In this document: positions 42,805-51,469 of the stretch, one piece after another
How positions within the stretch are numbered: position 1 is the first letter of the stretch
Layout: every line of letters starts with the position of its first letter
Assembly: GCA_002307135.1 (NCBI GenBank)
Contig: DBTQ01000013.1
Coordinates: 1 to 56,297, forward strand
DNA length: 56,297 bases
Direction: 5' to 3'
Source of the DNA: Bacteroidetes bacterium UBA1312
GTDB lineage: Bacteria; Bacteroidota; Bacteroidia; Chitinophagales; Chitinophagaceae
Notes under the pieces: generated by a model
The model's database searches: none
What the model saw: only the letters and a program-made list of their open reading frames with translations
Told to the model about the DNA's origin: nothing
Made by a program: the position numbers and the translations under genes

Positions 42805-43431
42805 ATGGATATTAAGAAAGTTTTTGAAAATAATGAAAAGTGGATTGCGGAGAAATTGGCAATAGACAAAGATTATTTTAGCAAACTATCTAAAGGTCAG
42901 AATCCGGAATTCTTATACATTGGCTGCTCCGACAGCAGGGTTACAGCAGAAGATCTTATGGGTGTAAAACCCGGAGAAGCGTTCATTCATCGCAATATTG
43001 CTAATTTAGTTAATAATATTGACCTAAATGTAATGTCTGTACTTAATTATGCCGTTCGATACCTGAAGGTAAATCATGTTGTAGTATGTGGGCATTATAA
43101 TTGTGGGGGTGTGAAAGCTGCAATGCAAGCTGCTGATTTAGGTGTCCTGAATCCCTGGCTACGCAACATTCGTGACGTGTACAGGCTTCATAAAGATGAA
43201 TTGAATAACATTTCGGATTTAGATCTTCGGTATAATCGTTTGGTAGAACTCAATGTACAAGAGCAATGCGTGAACTTGATAAAAACAGCGGAAGTGCAGG
43301 AGGCCTATAAAGAAAGGGGTTTGACGGTACATGGTTGGGTGTTTGATATTCATAATGGGAAATTGATTGATCTGAAAATTGATTTCCCTAAAATCTTAGA
43401 GCATATTAGTGAGATTTATAACCTTTATTAG
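42805..43431 (+). CDS. can: Beta-class carbonic anhydrase
   Basis: A 208-residue zinc enzyme that interconverts CO2 and bicarbonate in the cytoplasm. Zinc ligands are in CSDSRVTAEDL (Cys, plus the Asp-Arg dyad) and in VVVCGHYNCGGVKAA (His, Cys). HRNIANLVNNID and the C-terminal VHGWVFDIHNGKLIDL are also conserved. Length is typical. It starts 22 bases after the beta-lactamase stop with no terminator, so the two may be co-transcribed. A downstream GNAT gene follows after 52 bases. Confidence 0.96.
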   Translation: MDIKKVFENNEKWIAEKLAIDKDYFSKLSKGQNPEFLYIGCSDSRVTAEDLMGVKPGEAFIHRNIANLVNNIDLNVMSVLNYAVRYLKVNHVVVCGHYNCGGVKAAMQAADLGVLNPWLRNIRDVYRLHKDELNNISDLDLRYNRLVELNVQEQCVNLIKTAEVQEAYKERGLTVHGWVFDIHNGKLIDLKIDFPKILEHISEIYNLY

Positions 43432-43483
43432 CGTAGTAACAAAGTTAATGCTGCCTCAATCCACTTAAAATCATAACATCTTT

Positions 43484-43984
43484 ATGTCCCTATCATTACG
43501 ATCTGTGGCTCATGCTGACTTGCCGAGTATAATGGCAATATACAATCAGGCAGTTTTAAAAAGAGGATTGACTGCTGACTTGGATCTGATTGAAGAGTCT
43601 CAATTGGAATCTAGGTTTCAAGACTATTTGTCTGGTCATTATCCTATGTTAGTGGCTACGGAAAACAATGATATTGTTGGTTGGGTTACACTTAGCCCAT
43701 ATAGAAAAGGACGTAAAGCTTTAGCACGCACAACAGAAGTTAGTATATATATTGATGAACATTACATGAGTCGTGGCTTGGGCAGTCAAATGATGGAGTA
43801 TGCGCTAGCGTTGGCTAAGGAATTAGGCTATAGAACTGTAATTGCTATTTTGATTGAAACAAACAAAAAAAGCGTAGGGTTGGTGAACAAGTATGGCTTT
43901 GAACTTTGGGGTTTATTGCCAGATGTGGTTGAGATTAACGACAATACTTTCAATCATTGTATTTATGGACGTAAATTAGATTAG
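43484..43984 (+). CDS. GNAT-family N-acetyltransferase (phosphinothricin-acetyltransferase-like)
   Basis: A 166-residue acetyltransferase. It opens with LRSVAHADLPSIMAIYNQAV, the PhnO/Pat-like start, and has the acetyl-CoA loop RGLGSQMMEYALALAKELGY (R/Q-x-x-G-x-G/A type) near 100-120, then NKYGFELWGLLPDV. Relatives acetylate phosphinothricin, methionine sulfoximine or related amino groups; the true substrate is unknown. It shares a convergent hairpin terminator with the metallopeptidase gene. Confidence 0.92.
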   Translation: MSLSLRSVAHADLPSIMAIYNQAVLKRGLTADLDLIEESQLESRFQDYLSGHYPMLVATENNDIVGWVTLSPYRKGRKALARTTEVSIYIDEHYMSRGLGSQMMEYALALAKELGYRTVIAILIETNKKSVGLVNKYGFELWGLLPDVVEINDNTFNHCIYGRKLD

Positions 43985-44047
43985 CTCTATTACTGTTTTG
44001 TGAACAAAAGAGAATTACGCTATTGATTTGTGGTGCAATCGTTTAAA

Positions 44048-44102
44048 AAAGGATACACCAATAGTTTTCTTCGAATGAATTAAACAACTTGGTGTATCCT
44101 TT
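44048..44102. terminator. Bidirectional terminator with a long loop
   Basis: Arms AAAGGATACACCAA and TTGGTGTATCCTTT (14 bp, perfect) enclose 27 bases between convergent stops at 43984 and 44133. Confidence 0.75.
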
Positions 44103-44132
44103 ATCAAATAAAAATGTGAGGTAAGATTACAG

Positions 44133-45905
44133 CTATTTCGATTGTTTAATGAATTTTACATTCTTAATAAAATGTCCATCTATTGCATCCGTTAGTTTGG
44201 CAATATATAGTCCATCACTAAGATTGTTGATAGCAATGTTCTTTGTATTTTTTTGTTGCAATAATAATCTGCTTTCTATGCTGTAGATAGCAATATTTAC
44301 GGCATGATTACACTGTACATTTAGCAAGTCAGATGCCGGATTAGGAAAGATAGTTAATTCGTTTGAGTAGCTAACGTTTTCTATAGATGTAGAATTGTCG
44401 ATAATAACACTATAGTCCTCTGTTTGCCCATATTCCACATCTGTACAAGGGCTAGGGTCGGGAGAGGTGCTCTTGTCCGACATGACGCGCATACGTAATG
44501 TTGTGCCAAGGGTCGCAGAAGCCGGTATAATAACAGAACTTGTATGGACTTCATAGTATGTAGTGCCATCATGACTCAACACTAATTCGCTGGGTTGAAA
44601 GGTGCCATCATTATTATAGTCAATCCATACACGTACTTTTTCAGCGGTGCTGCTTGATGATACACTCAGTGAATATGTTTTGCCTTTCGATAAATGTGCT
44701 GCTCCTTGGATACAAGTTCTATCTAGGTAGGCTTTATTGCCATCTGCTGTATAACCGTATGAAGAGGTACTCATATCGCCAATAGATACATTGTGTGGCC
44801 CAATGTCTGTTTTATTATTAGGATTTTTTATACCAGGAATACATGTTGCTACAGGTGCAACAAAAGTGGGATCCGGTAAGGTTCCTCCTAATGAATTAAC
44901 TAAGCCCATTCTATAGTTTTTTAACGAGAAGAGGATTCGTTCTTTCTGGTTTTTAGTAAACCTGTTAAAACAGGTGGAATAGTTCATTATATTGTATTGC
45001 ACGCCGTCATAAGGTACTCCGGTACAAGAGTTTAGTCCTGACATACAAACGCCGTTTAGATACTCGTGGGGCTCTGTGTCGCAAATGCCATCACCATCGG
45101 TAGCACAAGAACTATTAGGCGGACAACTACCTAATCCAGAACTTCCCTGAAACGTATGGTATAAATTAAATGCATGCCCTAATTCATGTGGTATAGTGTA
45201 CCAGTAGTCTGTACGGGTAGAAAGGGGGTAAGCGTATCTTGCGGCCAATATGGTGCCGTCAAAAATATAAGGACTTGGGAAAAAAGCATAACCGGCATAA
45301 AAGCCCGATGGGCCATCAATGTACTTAACGATCCAAATGTTATAGTAATCGCAATTAGGCCAAATACTTAGTGATTTTACGGCCGAATCATTTGGTCCTG
45401 TTAGCGTGGTGCTGGAATAAATAACTCCGGTACTATCGTAATGAGCTAATACTCGTCCATCTATTCTATTGATGCCTGTGGTTGGTCCACATGTTGGGTC
45501 TCTTTTGGCCAATACAAATTGGATAGGTATTCGGACTCCACCACTATTTGTGTCCGGGTAATAAGGCCAAGTGGCATTCCATGCTTTATTAAGGTAATCA
45601 ATAAGGCTGTCAATTGCTGCTGCAGATGGATTATAGAATGTGCCGATAGGTTCGCCGGAATGAATAATGTGAAATACAACAGGAATTTGATAAGTGGTGT
45701 CTTTACCTGTTACAATGACTTTTGCTGCCTTGAGCATGTTTTGGTAAGCTGCCCAATCAGCATTGGCTTTTTGATTATGCAAAGCATAATTGGGGTCATT
45801 AGCGATTAACTTTTGTGTTACTAAGTCAGTGCCGCATTGCATTTGCGCCGCTGCATTTTTGCTGATGGCAGTAGCCACCAATAAAAGAATAATTAATTTT
45901 TTCAT
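44133..45905 (-). CDS. T9SS-secreted M43-family zinc metallopeptidase
   Basis: A 590-residue secreted peptidase related to cytophagalysin/pappalysin. A signal peptide (MKKLIILLLVATAISKNAAAQ) is followed by the catalytic domain with HELGHAFNLYH and the Met-turn YNIMNYSTC. A GEVED-type domain follows (about 390-500; CIQGAAHLSKGKTYSLSVS, WIDYNNDGTFQPSE, GQTEDYSV). The last ~80 residues are a type A T9SS tail (ELTIFPNPASDLLNVQC, ending FIKNVKFIKQSK). It should degrade external protein. It is monocistronic, between the GNAT gene (convergent) and the Cys-rich gene. Confidence 0.94.
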   Translation of the reverse strand: MKKLIILLLVATAISKNAAAQMQCGTDLVTQKLIANDPNYALHNQKANADWAAYQNMLKAAKVIVTGKDTTYQIPVVFHIIHSGEPIGTFYNPSAAAIDSLIDYLNKAWNATWPYYPDTNSGGVRIPIQFVLAKRDPTCGPTTGINRIDGRVLAHYDSTGVIYSSTTLTGPNDSAVKSLSIWPNCDYYNIWIVKYIDGPSGFYAGYAFFPSPYIFDGTILAARYAYPLSTRTDYWYTIPHELGHAFNLYHTFQGSSGLGSCPPNSSCATDGDGICDTEPHEYLNGVCMSGLNSCTGVPYDGVQYNIMNYSTCFNRFTKNQKERILFSLKNYRMGLVNSLGGTLPDPTFVAPVATCIPGIKNPNNKTDIGPHNVSIGDMSTSSYGYTADGNKAYLDRTCIQGAAHLSKGKTYSLSVSSSSTAEKVRVWIDYNNDGTFQPSELVLSHDGTTYYEVHTSSVIIPASATLGTTLRMRVMSDKSTSPDPSPCTDVEYGQTEDYSVIIDNSTSIENVSYSNELTIFPNPASDLLNVQCNHAVNIAIYSIESRLLLQQKNTKNIAINNLSDGLYIAKLTDAIDGHFIKNVKFIKQSK

Positions 45906-45964
45906 GGTTTAGGATTATGGTTTATATGCAAATTATAAAAAGTATGGGAATATTGCATAAAAAA

Positions 45965-45989
45965 AAGACATCCACAACGTGGATGTCTT
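45965..45989 (-). terminator. Terminator of the Cys-rich small protein gene
   Basis: An 11-bp perfect stem (AAGACATCCAC / GTGGATGTCTT) with a 3-nt loop is followed on the minus strand by a run of eight T (45959-45966). Confidence 0.85.
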
Positions 45990-46012
45990 CAATAATCCTT
46001 TTACTAAAAAAA

Positions 46013-46219
46013 TTATTTAGTCGGAGCAGGTGCCGGGGTAGTGCTGGTAGTTGAAGTCGTTTTTTCAGCACCTTTTTTGCAACATCCTTTTCCTTTAGCA
46101 CAAGCCTCTTTCTTTTCTTTAGAGCAACCTTCTTTTTTGCCTTTGCAGCATTTACCATCATGAGCAAATGAAACACCTGTAATCATTACAGCCGCAAGTA
46201 ATAATGTGATTTTTTTCAT
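46013..46219 (-). CDS. Small exported Cys/Lys-rich protein
   Basis: A 68-residue product. Residues 1-20 are a clear signal peptide (MKKITLLLAAVMITGVSFA). The mature part has six cysteines in the pattern KCC, GC, AC, GCC between lysines (KCCKGKKEGCSKEKKEACAK), then a Thr/Ser/Pro tail. The spacing suggests metal binding or disulfide links, but I know no named family. Independent signs that it is real are its own -7 element (46254-46261), a strong terminator 24 bases past the stop, and the signal peptide. An 84-codon ORF overlaps it in another frame and is not supported. Confidence 0.75.
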   Translation of the reverse strand: MKKITLLLAAVMITGVSFAHDGKCCKGKKEGCSKEKKEACAKGKGCCKKGAEKTTSTTSTTPAPAPTK

Positions 46220-46253
46220 TGTATTTTTATTTGAGTTTTTTAATTGATAAAAC

Positions 46254-46261
46254 CAAAATTA
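46254..46261 (-). promoter_or_regulatory. -7 element of the Cys-rich gene
   Basis: TAATTTTG on the minus strand matches TAnnTTTG and overlaps the stop codon of the upstream psd gene. It predicts a 28-nt leader. Confidence 0.5.
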
Positions 46262-46915
46262 GGACATTTTTGCTAAAATCGTAATACCACCTTGTACTTT
46301 TCCCCCAATCTTAACATCTATCTTAGTGCCAACAGGAAAGTAAATGTCCACACGTGAACCAAAACGAATAAACCCAAATTCTTCATTTTGAGCGATGGTT
46401 TGACCCTCCTTTACATAGTAGCAAATTCTGCGAGCCAATGCTCCTGCAATTTGACGCATTAGTAAAGTGTTTTTTGAATTACCAACTACAACGGTCGTAC
46501 GCTCATTTTCTGTTGAAGATTTTGGATGCCAAGCCACTAAGTATTTGCCAGGATGGTATTTCATATATTTTACAATACCGGCAATCGGACTACGATTTAC
46601 GTGGACATTCAGTGGACTCATAAATATAGAGACCTGTAAACGTTTATCTTTAAAGTACTCTGGTTCAAATGTTTCTTCAATTACCACTACTTTCCCATCA
46701 GCAGGTGCTACTACTAGATGTTCTCCTTGTGTGAAATTGCGTGCAGGCAAACGAAAAAACCAAACAATCCAAAACCATAAAAGAAAGAAAATAATCTGTA
46801 TAGGCCAGTAAAGCCATAAAATGTCGATTAAAAAATGGGCATTGAGCCAAGCCACCACAGCAAAGAGCACTGTAGCAATGGCAATGTATTTATACCCTTC
46901 ACGATGAATTGTCAT
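46259..46915 (-). CDS. psd: Phosphatidylserine decarboxylase family protein, short form
   Basis: A 218-residue enzyme making phosphatidylethanolamine from phosphatidylserine. Two membrane segments at about 12-30 and 33-52 are followed by VVAPADGKVVVIEE, FMSPLNVHVNRSPIAG and the self-cleavage region GFIRFGSRVD. In the family, cleavage at Gly-Ser creates the pyruvoyl cofactor. The short length matches the archaeal/Bacteroidota form. It lies 30 bases after cdsA and is likely co-transcribed with it and the CPBP gene; a variant TAACTTCG (46936-46943) could give it an extra promoter. Confidence 0.94.
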   Translation of the reverse strand: MTIHREGYKYIAIATVLFAVVAWLNAHFLIDILWLYWPIQIIFFLLWFWIVWFFRLPARNFTQGEHLVVAPADGKVVVIEETFEPEYFKDKRLQVSIFMSPLNVHVNRSPIAGIVKYMKYHPGKYLVAWHPKSSTENERTTVVVGNSKNTLLMRQIAGALARRICYYVKEGQTIAQNEEFGFIRFGSRVDIYFPVGTKIDVKIGGKVQGGITILAKMS

Positions 46916-46935
46916 AAAGTAAAAAAATTGAGCGG

Positions 46936-46943
46936 CGAAGTTA
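46936..46943 (-). promoter_or_regulatory. Variant -7 element (TAnnTTCG) before psd
   Basis: TAACTTCG on the minus strand, in the cdsA-psd gap. Predicted +1 near 46929. Confidence 0.3.
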
Positions 46944-46945
46944 AT

Positions 46946-47782
46946 TTAAAATATGCTTATTGGTATCGAAGTCATAGACAAATAAGCATAGCAGAATGCA
47001 AAAGGTGTAGCTACTAATAGTGAATCAAAACGATCTAATGCTCCCCCATGCCCCGGCATGATGGAGCCCGAGTCTTTAATGTTGGCAGTGCGTTTTAATT
47101 TACTTTCAAATAAATCGCCTAATGTACCTGCTATTGATGCACAGAGCGCTAAAACGACCCAGTCCTGAATTCGATAATAATGGGTAAAGTAGCCCCAGGC
47201 ACAAGCGCCTGCAATAGTGAGCAATGCTCCACCTATCGTTCCTTCCCATGTTTTTTTTGGTGAGATAGCAGAGAAAGGTGTTTTGCCAATAAAGGAACCA
47301 ACTATATAGGCCATAGTATCATTAGTCCATATCATCAAAATGAGTGCTAATGGAATCATCCAGCTTTTTTCATAGAGTTGTAGTAACAAAGTCATTGGCA
47401 ATGTAATATAAAATAATGCGCCAAACACTTTGAATGCCGCCTCCATTGAGCCTTTTGATGTAAGTGATTCGAATAATAATATAGATATCGGAATGAATAG
47501 TAAAGCAGGGAATAAGAGTGTCGCATTATTCAGAAAGTAATTGGAGCTAAGCACCAATAAAGCACCAAATAATTGAACAACGGCTTGTAGTACAATTGAA
47601 AAATGAAGATTCGGATATATTTTTTTTATCAAAGAAAAATACTCTTTCAAGCAAAGAAACTGTATCAATGCAACAAGCGCAATAAATGAATATTCATTCC
47701 ACAATAGACCCGCCAACATTACAATACAGAAAACTACTGCACTGCCTAAACGGGTAAAAAATGTCGGCCAGTTCATTGCCAT
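46946..47782 (-). CDS. cdsA: Phosphatidate cytidylyltransferase
   Basis: A 278-residue integral membrane enzyme forming CDP-diacylglycerol from phosphatidate and CTP, the branch point for phospholipids. About eight hydrophobic segments are present. The family signature is at the C-terminus (SPKKTWEGTIGGALL near 185 and SGSIMPGHGGALDRFDSLL near 240), with the catalytic Asp residues. It sits between the CPBP gene (47 bases) and psd (30 bases), so the genes feed one pathway from CDP-DAG to phosphatidylethanolamine; phosphatidylserine synthase is missing here. Confidence 0.96.
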   Translation of the reverse strand: MAMNWPTFFTRLGSAVVFCIVMLAGLLWNEYSFIALVALIQFLCLKEYFSLIKKIYPNLHFSIVLQAVVQLFGALLVLSSNYFLNNATLLFPALLFIPISILLFESLTSKGSMEAAFKVFGALFYITLPMTLLLQLYEKSWMIPLALILMIWTNDTMAYIVGSFIGKTPFSAISPKKTWEGTIGGALLTIAGACAWGYFTHYYRIQDWVVLALCASIAGTLGDLFESKLKRTANIKDSGSIMPGHGGALDRFDSLLVATPFAFCYAYLSMTSIPISIF

Positions 47783-47829
47783 AATTTTCTTGAATTTTGG
47801 ATATTATTTGTAATTTTTATGGTGAGCGC

Positions 47830-48747
47830 TTATTCGTTGTCGTCGAAGTCATTGCTCCAGTTTGTTGGTAATGGCGTAGCATTTTTAAATAGCATAAATA
47901 TGGACAAAATGCTTATTGCCAACGACAACACCAGTATATACCACGGATAATTTTCTTGGTTTGCCGCTTGTTCTGAAATGATTTTATTGTCGGATAAATA
48001 CACAGCAACTACTTGTACTCCATTATAAACGAAGTGCGCAAAAATGCCTAACCATATAGATCCTGAAAGATAATATATATAACCTAATAAGATTCCTGCT
48101 AACATAATAGGTAATAAATTAAAAACCTGGGCGTGCATTAGTGCAAAGAAAATAGCTGAAAATATAACAGCAAAATGAATGTTGGGTTTGTAATTGAAAA
48201 GCATGCGCAATGCCACTCCTCGAAACAATAACTCTTCACCAACAGCAGGTAATAAAGCGAAAATAAAAAGATGAATAAATAAGCTGGGTAATGAATCCAT
48301 ACGCAATAAAGCGGACATCATATCTGAGGTTTGCTTTTGATTCGCCAGAGCCTCTTTTCCCAAAGGTAATAATTGCAACCACGAGCCGATTTGGGTAAGT
48401 AATGGTATAATTGATAACATCAACACTAATACAATGATAAATTGCTTTTTATCAACCACTTTTCGTAATCCGACATATTGAAATGGCTTGGGATGCGCCA
48501 AGTATGCAAATAACAAAGCACTACCTAAAAATGAAAACAAACTACTGATTGTTTGCACTAATTGAGCAGCGGCAATTAGTTTAGGGGAGCTTTGTTTGTT
48601 TAGTAATGCAGTATCTAATGCACTTACACCATAAATTTTACCTACGAAAAAGTTAGCAACTACTAATGAAAAGGATACGAGTGTGAATACTAAAAGTAAT
48701 AGTAACGCTAACTGTAATAATTTGGGATAATGCCGCCAATAACGCAT
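47830..48747 (-). CDS. CPBP-family intramembrane protease-like protein
   Basis: A 305-residue membrane protein of the Abi/CAAX-protease family. Motif 1 is GEELLFRG, motif 2 is FFALMHAQVF, and a third conserved segment is FAHFVYNGVQ; together they supply the Glu, His and Asn thought to be catalytic. About eight membrane segments. Bacterial members may process prenylated or other small peptides; the substrate here is unknown. It is the first gene of a likely operon with cdsA and psd. Confidence 0.92.
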   Translation of the reverse strand: MRYWRHYPKLLQLALLLLLVFTLVSFSLVVANFFVGKIYGVSALDTALLNKQSSPKLIAAAQLVQTISSLFSFLGSALLFAYLAHPKPFQYVGLRKVVDKKQFIIVLVLMLSIIPLLTQIGSWLQLLPLGKEALANQKQTSDMMSALLRMDSLPSLFIHLFIFALLPAVGEELLFRGVALRMLFNYKPNIHFAVIFSAIFFALMHAQVFNLLPIMLAGILLGYIYYLSGSIWLGIFAHFVYNGVQVVAVYLSDNKIISEQAANQENYPWYILVLSLAISILSIFMLFKNATPLPTNWSNDFDDNE

Positions 48748-48769
48748 AGTGTTAGATAATGATTGGTTG

Positions 48770-48777
48770 CAAAGGTA
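48770..48777 (-). promoter_or_regulatory. -7 element of the CPBP-cdsA-psd operon
   Basis: TACCTTTG on the minus strand, perfect TAnnTTTG, 16-nt predicted leader to the ATG at 48747. Confidence 0.6.
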
Positions 48778-48819
48778 ATAGCAGAATCAGGAAAAATGAC
48801 TTATTCAAATAGCAAATAC

Positions 48820-48827
48820 TAACTTCG
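48820..48827 (+). promoter_or_regulatory. Variant -7 element (TAnnTTCG) for the TerC-like gene
   Basis: TAACTTCG, one base off consensus; predicted start near 48834, 33 nt before the ATG at 48867. Confidence 0.35.
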
Positions 48828-48866
48828 CTGGAACACTTTCTTAGAAGAATACATTTAAGTGACCAA

Positions 48867-49634
48867 ATGCAAGCATTCGTTCAGCAAATTGTCGATAATC
48901 CGTTAGCGTCGTTAGCTATAGTTGGAAATTTAGTAATTATAGAAAGCCTGCTTTCTGTGGACAACGCTGCTGTATTGGCAACCATGGTAATGGATTTGCC
49001 TGCAACTCAACGCGACAAGGCGCTTAAATATGGCATATTTGGGGCTTATATCTTTCGTGGTTTAGCCATGCTGTTCGCTTCTTTTTTGATAAAAATATGG
49101 TGGCTTAAGCCGCTTGGTGGATTGTATTTGTTATACCTGGTTTACAATTGGTGGAAGGGAAAACAAACGACTACTGAGGAAGATGATATTATAGATAAGA
49201 AAACCAATTGGTTTTATAAAACTACGGCTCGCTCTATAGGCTCTTTTTGGGCTACGGTAGCTTTGGTAGAATTAATGGATATGGCATTTTCTATCGATAA
49301 TGTATTTGCCGCAGTTGCATTTTCTAGTAATATTATACTTATTTGTACCGGCGTTTTTATAGGCATTTTGGCTATGCGATTTGTAGCTCAGGCCTTTGTA
49401 CAATTAATGCACAGATACCCATTTCTAGAAACATCGGCTTTTGTTGTTATTGCTATTTTGGGAGTCAAGCTTTTAATGTCTTTGTATGAACATTTCTACC
49501 CGTTGTCTTGCATTAGTGTTTTTTTAGGTAGCCATACAGCCGATATAGCGGTGTCGATCATCACTGTAACTATTTTTCTGATGCCAATCTTAAGTGCATA
49601 CCTATTTAATTATCCGAAGCAGAATAAATTATAA
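48867..49634 (+). CDS. TerC-family integral membrane protein
   Basis: A 255-residue membrane protein with about seven hydrophobic segments. The paired family motifs are LLSVDNAAVLATMV (about 29-42) and MAFSIDNVFAAVAF (about 143-156), which place conserved Asp-Asn pairs in membrane helices. TerC relatives in other bacteria are linked to tellurite resistance or to manganese export and metal loading of exocytoplasmic proteins. No ter-cluster genes are nearby, so a metal-ion role is the better guess (inference). It ends at a strong palindromic terminator. Confidence 0.93.
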   Translation: MQAFVQQIVDNPLASLAIVGNLVIIESLLSVDNAAVLATMVMDLPATQRDKALKYGIFGAYIFRGLAMLFASFLIKIWWLKPLGGLYLLYLVYNWWKGKQTTTEEDDIIDKKTNWFYKTTARSIGSFWATVALVELMDMAFSIDNVFAAVAFSSNIILICTGVFIGILAMRFVAQAFVQLMHRYPFLETSAFVVIAILGVKLLMSLYEHFYPLSCISVFLGSHTADIAVSIITVTIFLMPILSAYLFNYPKQNKL

Positions 49635-49637
49635 TAA

Positions 49638-49673
49638 CAGAAAGAGCGAACTCAATTGAGTTCGCTCTTTCTG
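49638..49673. terminator. 36-bp perfect palindrome, bidirectional terminator
   Basis: 18-base perfect arms (centre between 49655 and 49656) lie between the convergent stops of the TerC-like gene (49634) and rny (49693). Confidence 0.85.
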
Positions 49674-49692
49674 AAGGGTGTAATAAAAAATA

Positions 49693-51267
49693 TTATCGGG
49701 CAATATTTACGGCACGCAATTCACGGATAACCGTTACTTTAATTTGACCTGGATATTGCATTTCTTTTTGTATTTTATCAGCTATTTCAAAGCTCAGTAA
49801 ATCGCTTTCTGCATCGCTTACTTTGTCTGCTTCTACTATTACCCGCAATTCACGACCGGCTTGGATCGCATACGCTTTTTCAACACCTTTATAGGCTGTG
49901 GCCAGATTTTCAAGGTCTTTAATACGTTGCAAATAGCTTTGCATCATTTCCCGGCGAGCACCTGGGCGAGCGCCGCTAATCGCATCACAAGCCTGAACAA
50001 TAGGAGAAATAATATAGGTCATTTCCATCTCGTCATGGTGAGCGCCAATCGCGTTTACAATAGATTCATGCTCTCCACAACGTTCTGCAAGTTTTGCACC
50101 CAGTAAAGCATGGCTTAATTCTGTTTCTTCGTCAGGAACTTTACCTATATCATGCAGCAATCCGGCTCGTTTTGCAAGTTTTACAACTTTTTGCCCTAGC
50201 CCTAATTCTGCAGCCATTATACCGCAGAGGTTAGCTGTTTCTTTGGAGTGCATCAACAAATTTTGACCATAAGAGGAGCGGAAACGCATTTTTCCAATCA
50301 TCCGCACTAAGTCTTTATGTAAGCCATGAACGCCTAATTCAATGATAGTGCGTTCGCCAATTTCCATTATTTGTTCTTCTAATTGCTTCTTGGTTTTTTC
50401 AACCACTTCTTCAATTCGGGCAGGATGAATACGGCCATCTTGTACTAAACGTTGTAGTGAGAGTCGTGCTATCTCACGGCGTAGTGGGTCAAAACAGCTC
50501 AAGACGATCGCCTCTGGGGTGTCATCAATAATCAAATCGACACCAGTTGCAGCTTCCAATGCACGAATGTTACGGCCTTCCCTTCCAATTATTTGTCCTT
50601 TAATTTCATCGCTTTCGAGGTTGAAAACGGTAATTGCATTTTCAATTGTTTGCTCCGCCGCTGTACGTTGAATAGATTGAATGATAATCTTTTTGGCTTC
50701 TTTAGTCGCATTTATTTTAGCCTCTTCCATGATTTCTTTTACATGGGACATTGCTTTGGTGCGTGCTTCTTCTTTTACCATCTCCACCAATTCAGATTTT
50801 GCCTCTTCAGCACTTAGGTTGGCTACTTTTTCCAGGCGTTTGATGTGCTCTTCCTGGTGTTTTTCTAATTCGTTACGCTTGATATTTACGACCTCTAACT
50901 GCTTATTGAGCGTTTCTTTTAATTGTTCATTTTCCTGAACTTGTTTTTGTACGCCAGCCAGTTTGTCATTAATGCTTTGCTGTTGTTGTTTAATTCTTCC
51001 TTCTTGCTCAGTTACTTTTTGTGTACGTTGGAATGTCTCTTTTTCGCTTTCTGATTTTAGTTGTAAGTAATGCTCTTTAGCTTCTAGCATTTTTTTCTCT
51101 TTTGTAGTTTGTGCTAAAGTATTGGCATCTTCTATTATTTTTTTTGCTTGTTGCTCTGCATCCTCAACGGCTATTTTAGTATTCTTTGCAAAAATGCTCT
51201 TCCCTATAAAAATTCCGATGATGATGGCAGCTACTGCCACTCCTGCCACTATAATTGTGTCTTGCAT
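49693..51267 (-). CDS. rny: Ribonuclease Y
   Basis: A 524-residue membrane-anchored endoribonuclease that starts mRNA decay. One N-terminal membrane helix (residues ~4-24, IIVAGVAVAAIIIGIFIG) is followed by a long charged coiled coil (~30-200). A KH RNA-binding domain follows (GQIIGREGRNIRALEAATG). Then the HD domain with GLLHDIGKV and the metal-binding His-Asp pair, and HALLGAKLAERCGEHES and AIGAHHDE. Length and order match the family. It is monocistronic. Confidence 0.97.
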   Translation of the reverse strand: MQDTIIVAGVAVAAIIIGIFIGKSIFAKNTKIAVEDAEQQAKKIIEDANTLAQTTKEKKMLEAKEHYLQLKSESEKETFQRTQKVTEQEGRIKQQQQSINDKLAGVQKQVQENEQLKETLNKQLEVVNIKRNELEKHQEEHIKRLEKVANLSAEEAKSELVEMVKEEARTKAMSHVKEIMEEAKINATKEAKKIIIQSIQRTAAEQTIENAITVFNLESDEIKGQIIGREGRNIRALEAATGVDLIIDDTPEAIVLSCFDPLRREIARLSLQRLVQDGRIHPARIEEVVEKTKKQLEEQIMEIGERTIIELGVHGLHKDLVRMIGKMRFRSSYGQNLLMHSKETANLCGIMAAELGLGQKVVKLAKRAGLLHDIGKVPDEETELSHALLGAKLAERCGEHESIVNAIGAHHDEMEMTYIISPIVQACDAISGARPGARREMMQSYLQRIKDLENLATAYKGVEKAYAIQAGRELRVIVEADKVSDAESDLLSFEIADKIQKEMQYPGQIKVTVIRELRAVNIAR

Positions 51268-51419
51268 GTTTCTTGAGTATGTGTTTTATATATATAGATA
51301 GTATCAATTTAGACTATACTGTCGAAATTGAAGGTATTAACGTGCTAAGGTAAATAAAAGAATTGACATGCTCGTTAGATTATGCAAAATCAAAATGCGT
51401 TGCGTTGTCTATTGCCGCT

Positions 51420-51427
51420 TATATTTG
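51420..51427 (+). promoter_or_regulatory. -7 element of the peptide ABC-transporter ATPase gene
   Basis: TATATTTG matches TAnnTTTG, with a TTG 17 bases upstream (51400-51402). Predicted start near 51434, which rules out the in-frame ATG at 51368. Confidence 0.6.
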
Positions 51428-51469
51428 TACCGTTGTCCTAGAGACGAATGCCCGCAAACTCTGAGTAAT

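Noticed and set aside
45922..46176. 84-codon ORF overlapping the Cys-rich gene in another frame
   Set aside because: No signal peptide, and runs through the terminator; the signal-peptide frame is better supported.
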